From assembly GCA_030704615.1 (NCBI GenBank), contig CM060734.1, positions 17,174,001 through 17,238,000 on the forward strand: a stretch of 64,000 nucleotides of DNA. The letters are read 5' to 3'. Numbering within the stretch: the stretch's first letter is position 1; each line of letters opens with the position of its first letter. The notes under the pieces were generated by a model. That model was not told where the DNA came from. It ran no database searches and saw only the letters and a program-made list of their open reading frames with translations. A program made the position numbers and the translations under genes. This DNA is from Takakia lepidozioides. Its lineage: Eukaryota > Streptophyta > Takakiopsida > Takakiales > Takakiaceae. This document shows, piece by piece, positions 54,612-64,000 of the stretch.

Positions 54612-54985
54612 CTAGTCCAGAAAGGGACTACATCCTTCCTACTTATGCTGCCCGGCTTGCTTCGGTGTCCATTAGGAGGTGTTCCGAACCTAGTCGTGTA
54701 CAGCAGATTTAAGACGAGGCAAGCCTCAAGAAAATGAAGATGAGGGAGGAGGCAGCAGCTATTAGAGCCCGTCGGGCTCGTAGATTTGTGGTGGATTCTG
54801 CTAAGGAAAGTGGGGGAGAAGAGGCAGAAGATTCCCAGGAGGTGAGGTGGACAGTCCCCCAAGGAGAGGACGGCATTTTTGAGAGGCATACTGCAACCGA
54901 TGCATCACAGAGCTCGGAGGATGGGGGGGATGAGGGGGATGAGGAAGAAGGAGGGCCAAATTCCTCGGAAGGTGTAGGAGAGTAG
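54612..54985 (+). pseudogene. Relative of the acidic-tailed protein at 39639-40091
   Basis: The frame reads DYILPTYAARLASVSIRRC, then a TAA (about 54708), then MKMREEAAAIRARRARRFVVDSA, EVRWTVPQGEDGIFER and an acidic end (GDEGDEEEGGPNSSEG) to a TAG at 54983. It matches the protein at 39639-40091 block by block. The stop, and a missing start region, mark it as broken. Confidence 0.6.
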
Positions 54986-55084
54986 TTCCCATTCCTGCTA
55001 TGACAGTTAGGACACACTTGTATAGACGTGGCTTGCCACCAAATTTGCAATAAAATGTTGCATTTCATTGCTATGACGAGTCCA

Positions 55085-55870
55085 CATGACCCTATTTCCG
55101 TGCCTCCTAACCCTATTTCCGTGGACACAATTCGGCCCGCTCATGCTTTTTTTTTTCCCGCTCATGCTCATGCCGCTCATGAAATAGCAACCCCCCAAGG
55201 AGCGAGGCCACATTCAAGAGGAACATAAAAGCTTAAGAGCCGGAAGTTATCTAAGAGTGACATGAGGCATCGGCTACAAGAGACAAGCTAAACAGAGTAA
55301 TGTACATTGACCGGATCACGTAGAAGGTGTACACATATACTCGATTATGTTGTCTGACAAGGGCGTAGCTCACAATATCAGCTCTCAGGTCTACCTTAGA
55401 AACACACTGCTTATGATGCCTTTCTCACCAAGCTCAAATCACCAACAAATTCTTGCTGGACAGAATTATACCTTACTGGTATCCCATGGCTTTGAGCCCA
55501 TAACTCCAATCTGGAGTGCACTTGCTGGAACTCCCTTGGCTTTGAGTTCGTCACTCCAAATCGGAGTGTATTTGCTACCCTTCTGTCAAAGCCAAAGAAA
55601 TGTAAGTACATCAACATGAGAAAGACGGAACAAGAAAGGAGAGGGGTAAACACCACGTAAGTACACTGGTCAAAGGAAGAGAGGGAAGATATTAATGTCA
55701 TGTCAAGACACAAACAAGACCAGTAGGGTCATTGTTAATTAAAGACATCATCAGCCCTTTACAGGGCACAATCTATCACCTCCTTCCATGCACATCTCCT
55801 CAAATGATTGAACTGTAGATTTCAGAGTACATGAAATCTCAGGGTGGGAGGGTGGGGTTTATTTTTTTAA
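55085..55870. repeat. Dispersed repeats, second copies
   Basis: 55085-55200 matches 35040-35170 (GCTCATGCCGCTCATG and neighbours). 55260-55870 matches 33660-34296. The two repeats are adjacent here but about 750 bp apart and in the other order at 33.7-35.2 kb. No ORF. Confidence 0.65.
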
Positions 55871-56170
55871 ATGCCATTCATCATTCAAAGAGACCATCAC
55901 CCCCCTTGCTTTATACCATTTGTAGCAGCTCTGTTGGATCTGAGAGGGCTGCCTGAGAAAGTCTTCATTTCATAAGAAAACAGTCCTATGCCATGAGCAG
56001 TTATGAAATAGTTTCCAGCATTAGCTTACTTATATTGTAGGCATGACATAACCACTAGACATACACCTGTGTTAAGAGCTTGCAAACAAGGTAGGTGTCT
56101 AAGAAATCCGTCACCATAGATTCATGCCCTTGAGTCTCAAACAATTGAAGTAAGAATCTTTTCAATGCCT
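55871..56170. other. No gene seen
   Basis: Nothing recognisable. Confidence 0.4.
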
Positions 56171-56497
56171 TGTCAAGTTATTTTACCACTAGTGTGAAAC
56201 TAGCTAGGAAATAGCTAGCTTTTACATATTGACATTTGGGATTGGCCCAAGTGTCAATCTAGGGGTCAAGGCAGATTTAGGCCCTGGAGTGGTTATCTTC
56301 ACGGCAAGCGCGGAAGGCTCATCTTTCTCGAGTTGAGCCTCACCGCGCCTAGCTATGGCGCCGTAGTGTGGATTCCCCATGGCGTGGGGTGCACTTGGCT
56401 TGACTTGTATTTGAGTGATGAGGTTATATATGCATGAGTTTATGCTTCAACTTTGTGAGCTCGCATGAGCTTGTGCTTGTATTCTTCTTCTTTATCA
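56171..56497 (+). repeat. 327-bp solo LTR-like repeat, copy 2
   Basis: TGTCAAGTTATTTTACC...TTCTTTATCA, same length as 13652-13978 and nearly the same sequence. The 5-mers next to it (TGCCT and CTCGA) do not match. Confidence 0.7.
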
Positions 56498-58000
56498 CTC
56501 GAGAAAGATGAGCTCGAGTCTGTGAGTGCCAAGTTCGAGTTGCTTTGTAGCACTTGTGTTTTCATGAGAAGCGGTTCAGCCTAGAGTGTAGGGATCCGTG
56601 CATGAGCCTATCCAAAGTGGATAGAGTGCAAAGGCGAACAGGTTGCAGGTCTGCAATGGATAGAGAGGCGGGTAGCCTATGTTGAAGAGCGGCGTTGCAT
56701 AGCTCAATGCTATGGCAACCAAGTTTGGGCTCTAGTGTGAAGCGGGGGAGATGCTGGTCTCGAGTGGGTGAACTGGTGTCGTCTTCTTCAGCTGCAGGCC
56801 AAGTTAAGGAGCTGCAGCAATGTGGAGCTGCGAGGGTGTTAAATGTAAGTCACAGTTATCAGGAGCTCCAACTTCAAGCTCATAAGGAGGTATGAGTGAA
56901 AAGAGATGGCTGATTTCTCTTGTATGCAAGCCAATGCATTTGTGGCTATGTTGAGTTGGGGGTTTCAATCTGAAACTCCAGCGATATGAGGGCTCTTGCC
57001 ATGGCAAGAGCAGGGCTGGAACAGGAGCTAAGAGGTGCGGCAAGGCCATGGAATGTGCACCTAGGGTTTCAGAGCTTGGAAGAAAAGTTCTTGCACCACA
57101 AGAGGAGTGTCTTGTGGCTGGAAATATAAGCCTTACGGTTTCAGGAGCTTGGCAAGGGCTATGGAGTGCTTAGTCTTGTCTTAGAGAGCATCAAGGAGCC
57201 AAGGAGCCAAGATAGGGGGCTGATATCTCTTGTGTGAAGAGGTTGCATGTGTGGAGCATGTATTCAGCTCATTGAAGCTTCCATCTTCAAGCTTGGAGGG
57301 CAAGCAAGGAAGAGGGAAGGGCTGACTTCCCTTATGTGAGGGCAATGCATGTGTGGAGCATGCTATCAGCCTGGTGAAGGCTTGCACTTTCAGGTGTGGG
57401 AGTGCAAGAAAGGAAGGAAGGGGCTGGTTTCCCTGTAGGGCAGGTGGAGCATGCTTTCAGCCTGCTAAAGCTTGTATTTTCAGGTTTGTGGGTGCAAGAA
57501 ATGAAGCAAAGGAGCTGATTCTCTTATGGTGAGAGTGGGGCATGTGTGGAGCATGCCTTCAGCCCATTGAGGCTCTTGTTTTCAAGCTTTAGAGAGCTAG
57601 AATGGAAGGTCTAGGGCTGGTTTCCACTTGGAGTGAAAGAAAAGCACTTGTAGGGCCTATGTGAGTTGGGGTTTCAACTTCAAGCTTGAAGGGAGCGCAA
57701 CTCTTGAAGCAGCAGGTGTAGGGGGCTGGAATAGGCTCTAAGACATATGCTATGGCCAAGGAGAGTGCTTGAATGAGTGCTCACAAGAGCTGGGAACCAG
57801 CAGGGCTTGGTTGTTTGCCATTGAGTTTAGTGGCGTGTTTGGGGAGGCTAAGTGAGAAAGAAGGCTTGGTTTGTGGCAACCACCTCATGGCTCAGGGCTA
57901 CTATGGTGGTGTGTGGGAGCCGAAAGAGCAAGAATACCTTGCTGATTTCCTCACAGCCGCCATAGCTCGGTGGAAAGAAGCCTAGAGTCCAAGAGACACA
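56498..58000 (+). repeat. Degenerate GTGTGGAGCATGC-type repeat region
   Basis: Between about 57190 and 57620, four diverged units of roughly 110-130 bp share GGGCTGATTTCTCTT, GCATGTGTGGAGCATG, TTCAGCC and GCTTG.TTTTCAAG. Related motifs extend through 56880-58000. No supported gene. Confidence 0.6.
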
Positions 58001-58039
58001 AACCCTAGCTTGGCGTGGCTAAACCCCTTGGAGAAATGG

Positions 58040-59000
58040 CTAAACTGCCAGAGCGGCCATGGATGGGGCTGTGAGGGGCTGTGAGGGGCTGTGTCAGGCC
58101 GTGCCTGAGGCCTGTGGGGCTGTGAGGGCTGTGAGGGGCTGTGTCAGGCCGTGCCCGTGGCCTTTGGGGCTGTGATGGGCTGTGAGGGGCTGTGACAGGC
58201 TGTGCCCGTGGCCTGTGGGGCTGTGCGGGGCTGTGACAGGCTGTGCCCAGTGGCCTAAAGGGCTGTGACGGGCTGTGCGGGGCTGTGACAGGCTGTGCCC
58301 AGTGGCCTGTGGGGCTGTGATGGGCTGTGAGGGGCTGTGACAGGCCGTGCCTGAGGCCTTGGGGCTGTGACGGGCTGTGACGGGCTGTGATAGGCCGTGC
58401 CTGAGGCCTTTGGGGCTGTGACGGGCTGTGAGGGCTGTGCCGGGCTGCGCCGGTGGCCTTCGGGGCTGTGATGGGCTGTGAGGGCCTGGGCCGGTGGCCT
58501 TCGGGGTCGTGACGGGCTGTGAGGGCCTCTGACGGGCTACGCCGGTGGCCTTGGGGGCTATGATGGGCTGTGAGGGGCTGTGTCAGGCCGTGCCTGAGGC
58601 CTGTGGGCTGTGACGGGCTGTGATAGGCTGTGCCCATGGCCTTTGGGGCTGTGAGGGGCTGTGACAGGCTGTGCCCAGTGGCCTGTGGGGCTGTGACGGG
58701 CTGTGACGGGCTGTGCCCGTGGCCTTTGGGGCTGTGAGGGGTTGTGACAAGCCGTGCCTGAGGCCTTTGGGGCTGTGACGGGCTGTGAGGGGCTGTGTCA
58801 GGCCGTGCCTGAGGCCTTTGGGGCTGTGACGGCTGTGAGGGGCTGTGACAGGCTGTGCCCAGTGGCCTGTGGGGCTGTGACGGGCTGTGGCGAGCTGTGA
58901 TGGGCTATGAGGGGCTGTGACAGGCTGTGCCCAGTGGCCTGTGGGACTGTGACGGCTGTGACCAGTGAGCTGTGTGGGCCTGTGCTGGTCTGTGGTGGCC
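58040..59000 (+). repeat. GGGCTGTGA minisatellite
   Basis: About 950 bp of GGGCTGTGAGGGGCTGTGACAGG-like units, grouped into a longer unit with GTGCCCGTGGCCTTTGGG. GC-rich. The minus-strand ORFs across it (Ser-Pro-Gln-rich, 58637-58005 and 59067-58798) are read-through of the repeat. Confidence 0.9.
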
Positions 59001-59769
59001 CGTGTTGACCTGTGGACGGCCTATGCTGACTCGTGGAGGCACTGGTGGACTGCCTAAGGACTGGCATGTGGTCTGGAAGGCCGAATTTTGAAGCTCGTGA
59101 AGGGCGGTTTGAGGAGTATCTTCATGATATTCCCATGGTCATGCAAGTGAGGGAAGAGAGGAGAGGAAGAGTGTTGGGATGAGGGCATGCTGGGGTTAGG
59201 CATTGCTTTAGCTTCTCTTCATCGTAGTTTCCACCCTCTCATTAGGCCAAGACCTTTCCGTAGGTGGAGGCAAGAGTCAGTCCGGGTTTGGGCTGGGGTG
59301 TCCTTGCAGGAGCAACACCGTGGAGTTGTTTTTGGTGTGGGGGAGTTGTCGTTCTGATTTCTTGTGTTTGGATCCCCTCCATATCTGCATGCTTGACTGT
59401 GCGCCATGCTAGTTTTGTGTGGGCGCTTGTTTTTATAGGTGATTGGTCCGGATTTGATCACCGGCCAGTCCTAGAGCATGCTGTCGATGGTGAGGCTGGG
59501 GTGATGACCAGCCAGACCATCATTGTTTCTCCTGTGGTGAGGTTGGAGGTGATGACCAGCCAACCATAGGAGTGCTTGCGGTGGATGCAGGTATAGGTGT
59601 AGGCTATGTTAGGAACTTAGTATTCCAAACCATAAGCCGCAACAGGTTCTCTACCCGGTTACCTTGTGGAGAGGGGGTTAGGGACATGTTCATGACCGGT
59701 TGAGTGTCAACACGGAGGTGCCACTAGTTGCTGGGGACAGTGCCGGTTCGAGCACTAGCGATACTAGTG
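59001..59769. other. Possible retroelement leader; no gene seen
   Basis: Contains a 21-base block GAGGTGATGACCAGCCA-like repeated twice (about 59495-59560). It could be the leader of the Gag fragment that follows. No LTR partner in the window. Confidence 0.35.
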
Positions 59770-60230
59770 GGTACACGAGACGAGGTGTGCGGTTTAGGCC
59801 ACCTTCACCTCCTGTGTCTTCCACGGAAGGTTCTGATTCGGATTGTGAATCATGAGGACTCCTACCGGCGGTGCAAGTTGTTTATTTGCCATTGTTGTGG
59901 GACACAATGGAGGAGATGTATGGAGCTACCAAGGGGCCACGAAGGTACTCTGGGGTGGTGGGCACCATCGAGTTGGATGATTTTATCCAAGAGTTTGATA
60001 GTTGGTGTGATTTGCAGCAAATGCGCAATCCACAACTATTTACGCCGTTCATGGCATGGAAAGGGCTGTTTCAGCACCTTGAGGGGCCGAGGCAGGCACA
60101 GGTGCTAGTGCTGGTGCGGTAGTGGCTTGGGTGGATGTCGTAGCTACTGTACCACCAGTCCCACCAGTCCCACTGCTACTTGCTGAAGCTGCCGGTGCAG
60201 CGGCAGGTGTAGCCACTGCCCTCGTGGAGG
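59770..60230 (+). pseudogene. Ty3-type Gag fragment
   Basis: The frame reads GVRFRPPSPPVSSTEGSDSD, a TGA (about 59849), then EEMYGATKGPRRYSGVVGT, LDDFIQEFDSWCDLQQMRN and MAWKGLFQHLEG, ending at a TAG at 60120. This resembles the capsid-like part of Ty3 Gag (W..L..Y/W.DLQ pattern). Pro- and Ala-rich sequence follows in another frame until the dispersed repeat at 60236. Which element it belongs to is unknown; the missing Gag of the methyltransferase element is one possibility. Confidence 0.45.
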
Positions 60231-60235
60231 TTTGC

Positions 60236-60300
60236 TATTTCATGAGCATGAGCGGCATGAGCGGCATGAGCAGAGTAGTAACACAATCGGTTTTCATGAG
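60236..60300. repeat. GAGCATGAGCGGCATGAGC repeat
   Basis: Tandem GAGCGGCATGA units, the inverse of those at 35110-35150 and 55150-55190. Confidence 0.7.
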
Positions 60301-60469
60301 CAGAAGTACAAATTTCGAAAATAAAAAACAATAAAAAACAATAATTTAATGCAATGTGTCAGAAAAAACAAATATATTATTCGGCCCCTTGAAGGGAAAA
60401 TTGCACTTTTGACAGTTGTGCTCATGATATTTCGTCTTCCGCTCATGCCAATTCCCAGCGACATGTGCA

Positions 60470-60835
60470 AATATGGCGCCGAATTTCGCGGTAATAGGGT
60501 CCGTAACCTGAAAAAACGGCGACGTATTTCGCGGCAATAGGTCTCTCTGGCGAAAAATGGTGCCGAATTCCGCGGCTATAGGTCCCCTCATGACAGGTAA
60601 TTCGGCGCCATTTTTCCAGTGCATGTTCGGACTTAGCCAGTTTTCGGCCCAAAAAAGAGAAATTCGGCGCCATTTTTCCAGACACGGTACCAGTGCATGT
60701 TGGGACTTAGCCAGTTTTCGGCCCCAAAAAGAGAAATTCGGCGCCATTTTCCCAAACACAGGTACCAGTGCATGTTGGGACTTAGCCAGTTTTCGGCCCC
60801 AAAAAGAGAAATTCGGCGCCATTTTTCCAGAAATG
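60470..60835. repeat. GGCGCC-centred palindromic satellite, second array
   Basis: About six near-palindromes (AAATTCGGCGCC followed by ATTTTTCC). The last three sit in units of about 75-80 bp with GTACCAGTGCATGTTGGGA and CTTAGCCAGTTTTCGG. The TTAGCCA.TTTTCGG block links it to the array at 52975-53560. Confidence 0.88.
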
Positions 60836-60986
60836 GCCCCACAACTGCTTCTGTTGGATCTCAGTTTGAATGGAATATTGCCTCATTCCAGGAGTTTTGG
60901 GGTGCATTTCATTACACTGCAAAAAAAAAGTCTGATACAGCAAAATGCATTTGAAAATATCCATATGGAGGATTCCGTTTGCCCCA

Positions 60987-63900
60987 TCAATGATTTCTGG
61001 AATCCCTAAGGAGGAGTTTGTGCAGCTCGTTCATGCTCAACGCCGGTGCATGAATAAAGTCATCAATAGTCACGTTCATCCTCAACCTCTTCAGGTAAAT
61101 GTAATACAGATGCTTGCACGGATAATACTTCGAACCCTTCTTTGCTTCCATCAACGAGAAGTCCGTACAGTTGCAAGTCGGCTCCACTCCAATCGTAATT
61201 GTGTATACATCGTCGCGTACAGCCGAGCCGGCCGTTGCCATCCGATACACACGCCCAAGGCCGGGTGGGGGTACGTCCACGGAGCTCTGAATAGTGCAAG
61301 CCATCCCAAGAGCATTGGCAATCCGAGTCTCATTCAACTTGTTGGGAGGGTGTCGTCTCTTCACTCTTCCGAATCGCATTGTGGGATGTGCAAATTGTCC
61401 AATCCGTCTCTACTGGACCGAGCAGTCTGCAATGGCTGGGTCTGAGGAACCGGAAATGCGTGGGCCGGGATGTCTGTGCGTTGCACCATTCGAAATCCTG
61501 CTGCAGATAGAGCATCCGCCTCATTCTGAGAGAGGCTGCAACCCGGTGCAACAGGCCAGACGCCCGGAGGCTCCGGCATTCCCTGAATCCCGTACTTGGG
61601 CTTGCCAAATACACAGGTCATTATGTCGTGCCTACAGAACCAAAATGTCTGCGTTGTGGCGTGAGCAAATGTGGGAGTCAAAAATCTGCCGCTGAAACAA
61701 GGTGCAGGTACAGCACCGTGTGGGTTCCTCCGAATCATCTCACCACAGCGTGCTCTCGTATCCACCCGGACGGCGCAACACTTCCCTCGAAATGCCGGCA
61801 ATGTCCTCGCAATTCTCCACTGTGACTCCGACACTCTTGTCTCCACAATGGGAATGTTGTATTGCTTTACTACAGATGGCTCGTTATGTTGCCGGGGCAC
61901 GCGCCCTGTGCTCAAAGGAGATGGCGATCTTGAACGTGCAGGACTTCCGGTGCTCGACGAGACCTCCTCGGACAACATCACCGGACCACGAGGGAGCGTG
62001 CGAATATTCTTGTCAGCTCGCCATGAATCCTCTTCTCCCCAGGTGCCTCGTCAAGTCTTCGTCTCACTGGACGGGTATGAACATCTCCTTCCAAATGTTG
62101 GCCTCTTCGCAGCAATGGCGTGTCCCGAAGGCCCTCCCGCAAGGCCGCCGCCCACTTCTGAGGATTCTTCGATCTGGAGGCAGTCCGCATCAGCATTTCC
62201 TGCCTGTCCGGCCCCAAGCCCCACTGTTTCCCTTTCAAGAACTCGTTGTACCTGCATTGCTGCATAATTGACCTCACAATGTCCTCCGTTGTGGCAGTGA
62301 GGATGTCCACCAGATGCGCCGCAGAGGAGGCACGCCAGGAAGAGTGCACTGATTCGGCCATGTTTGTCGTGGGCATGTCGGTGTCGGAGTCGAGACACAT
62401 TTCCTGCACAAGCACATGTTCAGGTTACAAGCAAGTTACAAATATGGCCAAGAATAATATCCAACGGGACGCGAATTCGTGCAACTCACCTCCCGCATAT
62501 AGTCGCCGAACTGGAGGAAACGATAATGCCACCATGCTAGCCAACTGACCATTGCTCCTTCGTCTGATTTCCTTACAGCACCTGACGATGTCCACCAAGC
62601 CCGTATGCATGCAAACTGTGTCTCTGCATCATCCAAGGTGGGAGCGCGCTTCCACGCAAGGCACATGGAACGGTGCTCCTCTCTGAAATCTGGCGCCACG
62701 AGCCTGGTTGTGTACTGCGAAAGGCTCTGCAGAAAATGGAACCCACAAGATCTCTCCTTGCCTTCCATGGGAACATTGGGGTCTTGCCCGTACACCCTTC
62801 GGATGGCAGCCCAATTTGCTTGTGCGTTGTCCGCCATGAAACCACGGAAATTGGGAGGGGGCAATCCCGCCTTGGCCATCTGTTCGTTTATTCCCTGCCA
62901 AAGAAGCATCTCCGATTGTGTGTCCTCTCCTTTCATCTCACAAATAGCAATTGTCATTAGCATCCTGCAGTGGGTGTCGTAGACATGTGCACCCATTGTC
63001 ACCCACTGGTGATTTGTAATTCGCTTGATATGGTCGAACATGACCCAACTGTTTGACAAGTTCCCACTCGTCATCCTGTCGACCAGTTCGACGCCACTGC
63101 CAGGTCCACACGTGGAATTTTGAATACGAAACAACGATCTGCCTCAGTCCCTTGTCCTGGAAACCTACTTCCATGAATGTAGTCATATCCACATCGTCGC
63201 TTCACCTCCAGAATGGAGTGCATATCCGAGCCACGCCCAATTTTCTGTTTGCATGAGACAATGTGGTTTCGGACATTCGGTGAACATACGTGGGACACCG
63301 ACTCCAGCAATGCCTCCATTTCCTTCTCGTCGAGAGGAACTCTATCGGAGCCGTCTTCCGACATAATTCTGGCCAATGCCATCTTATGGGCGGCTTGGAG
63401 CTGTATCTGTTTGGGTTTGGCACCCGGTCTCAACTTAACCTCCTCCTGAACGAGCTGCTCTGCTTCGTGGGCAGCCTCCCGCGAGTTCCCCCTCGCCAAT
63501 TTGTGACAATGGGAACCAACGTGTATGCAAGCTCGGGTGAGGTCGGGGAAACGGTGCAACACATAGAACTGCTTGGCATTACAAACAGACATGCAGTGTG
63601 GTGGTTCTTTGCAATGCGCACACTTAAATGTGGAGTTCGGAACCTTCTCCTGAGCTCGAAATGGTTGGTGAGCTGTGCCTGTCCAATCGGTCTCGTTCCT
63701 GTGACCTCTGGATTTAAAGTGGAAGCAAGTTGGGGAGAAACACCGCAACGCGCCCGCACAAACAACGTAGCGCACCCGCACACCATCAAGCATCTTCATG
63801 CTGGTGGTTTTGGTAACGCACCAAGGATGACCGTCATGTTTTCTATCCATATCTGTCAACAATCCGGACGCCCTCGAGTAGTCCGCCCGAGGAGGGAACT

Positions 63901-64000
63901 CAAAGAAGATATTACCGTCGACGTCGGCGGGAAGGCATGTAACCGATTTAATTGCGAACTTGCTGTAGTCCAGCCCGCCCAGCTCCGACCGGTGTCCCTC
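60987..64000 (-). pseudogene. Mutator-like (MULE) transposase, 5' end outside window
   Basis: MULE transposases cut and paste DNA with an RNase H-fold DDE core. On the minus strand from 64000: an open N-terminal part; a Cys/His cluster CAHCKEPPHCMSVC ... H ... HVGSHCH (about 63630-63510) of the WRKY/GCM1-like zinc-finger type; the DDE core with WVMFDHIKR, FRGFMADNAQANWAAI and the CGFH motif (about 63040-62690); an 86-bp GT-AG intron (62489-62404, GTGAGT...TGTGCAG); a linker with KFLKGKQWGL; a FWFCRHDIMTCV domain; and a SWIM finger (CNCTDF ... PCKHLYYIYLKR, about 61180-61100). The stop is near 60987. Frame changes near 63120, 61980 and 61370 suggest decay or unrecognised introns. Fragments of the same family lie at 38227-38888 and 19461-19622. 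Confidence 0.78.

Noticed and set aside
58005-58637. 210-codon minus-strand ORF, Ser-Pro-Gln repeats
   Set aside because: It is a direct reading of the GGGCTGTGA minisatellite, with no non-repetitive part.

Overview
The window looks like nuclear DNA of a green plant of the streptophyte line, most likely a charophyte alga of the Chara type (inference; no marker gene fixes the species). Reasons: a land-plant-like sphinganine C4-hydroxylase gene with an intron, a DUF679/DMP membrane-protein gene (a green-plant family), GT-AG introns of about 85 bp to 1.1 kb, tRNA-iMet-primed chromoviruses, MULE transposons, tRNA-derived SINE-like repeats and very many satellites. It is repeat-dominated; only two or three host-type genes can be supported.

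Layout. 1-8629: pieces of a Ty3/gypsy chromovirus (minus-strand 3' half, then plus-strand 5' half), a foldback element and a clipped LTR. 8630 to about 14600: a second kind of Ty3/gypsy element whose Pol is preceded by a cytosine-5 DNA methyltransferase and followed by a PHD finger. 14600-16483: AT-rich sequence with a SINE-like repeat and the start of another retroelement. 16484-24377: a nearly full-length minus-strand chromovirus carrying a piece of MULE transposase. 24378-25600: second copy of the methyltransferase retroelement, truncated. 25655-27313: rearranged chromovirus 3' end and LTR. 27530-28190: GGGGTTACA-type minisatellite. 28889-30780: sphinganine C4-hydroxylase gene. 31-37.9 kb: dispersed and tandem repeats. 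38.2-40.1 kb: MULE fragment, palindrome array, and a small acidic-protein gene. 41.9-45.6 kb: DMP gene with a long degenerate repeat tail. 46.4-50.8 kb: tandem duplications and SINEs. 51.2-54 kb: multi-exon gene for an N6-adenine/N4-cytosine-type DNA methyltransferase-like protein, with a palindromic satellite filling one intron. 54.6-60.9 kb: pseudogene, solo LTR, large minisatellites, gag fragment, second palindromic satellite. 60987-64000: MULE transposase gene running off the window.

The elements interlock. Chromovirus LTRs abut both copies of the methyltransferase element, a MULE fragment sits inside a chromovirus, and several insertions are flanked by direct duplications of about 180-270 bp. 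The most interesting system is the retrotransposon that carries both a DNA-methylation writer (cytosine methyltransferase) and a chromatin reader (PHD finger). Second is the decayed-looking N6/N4-type methyltransferase gene. All large transposon reading frames here are broken by stops or frameshifts. I worked by eye, so percent identities and exact boundaries are not computed.
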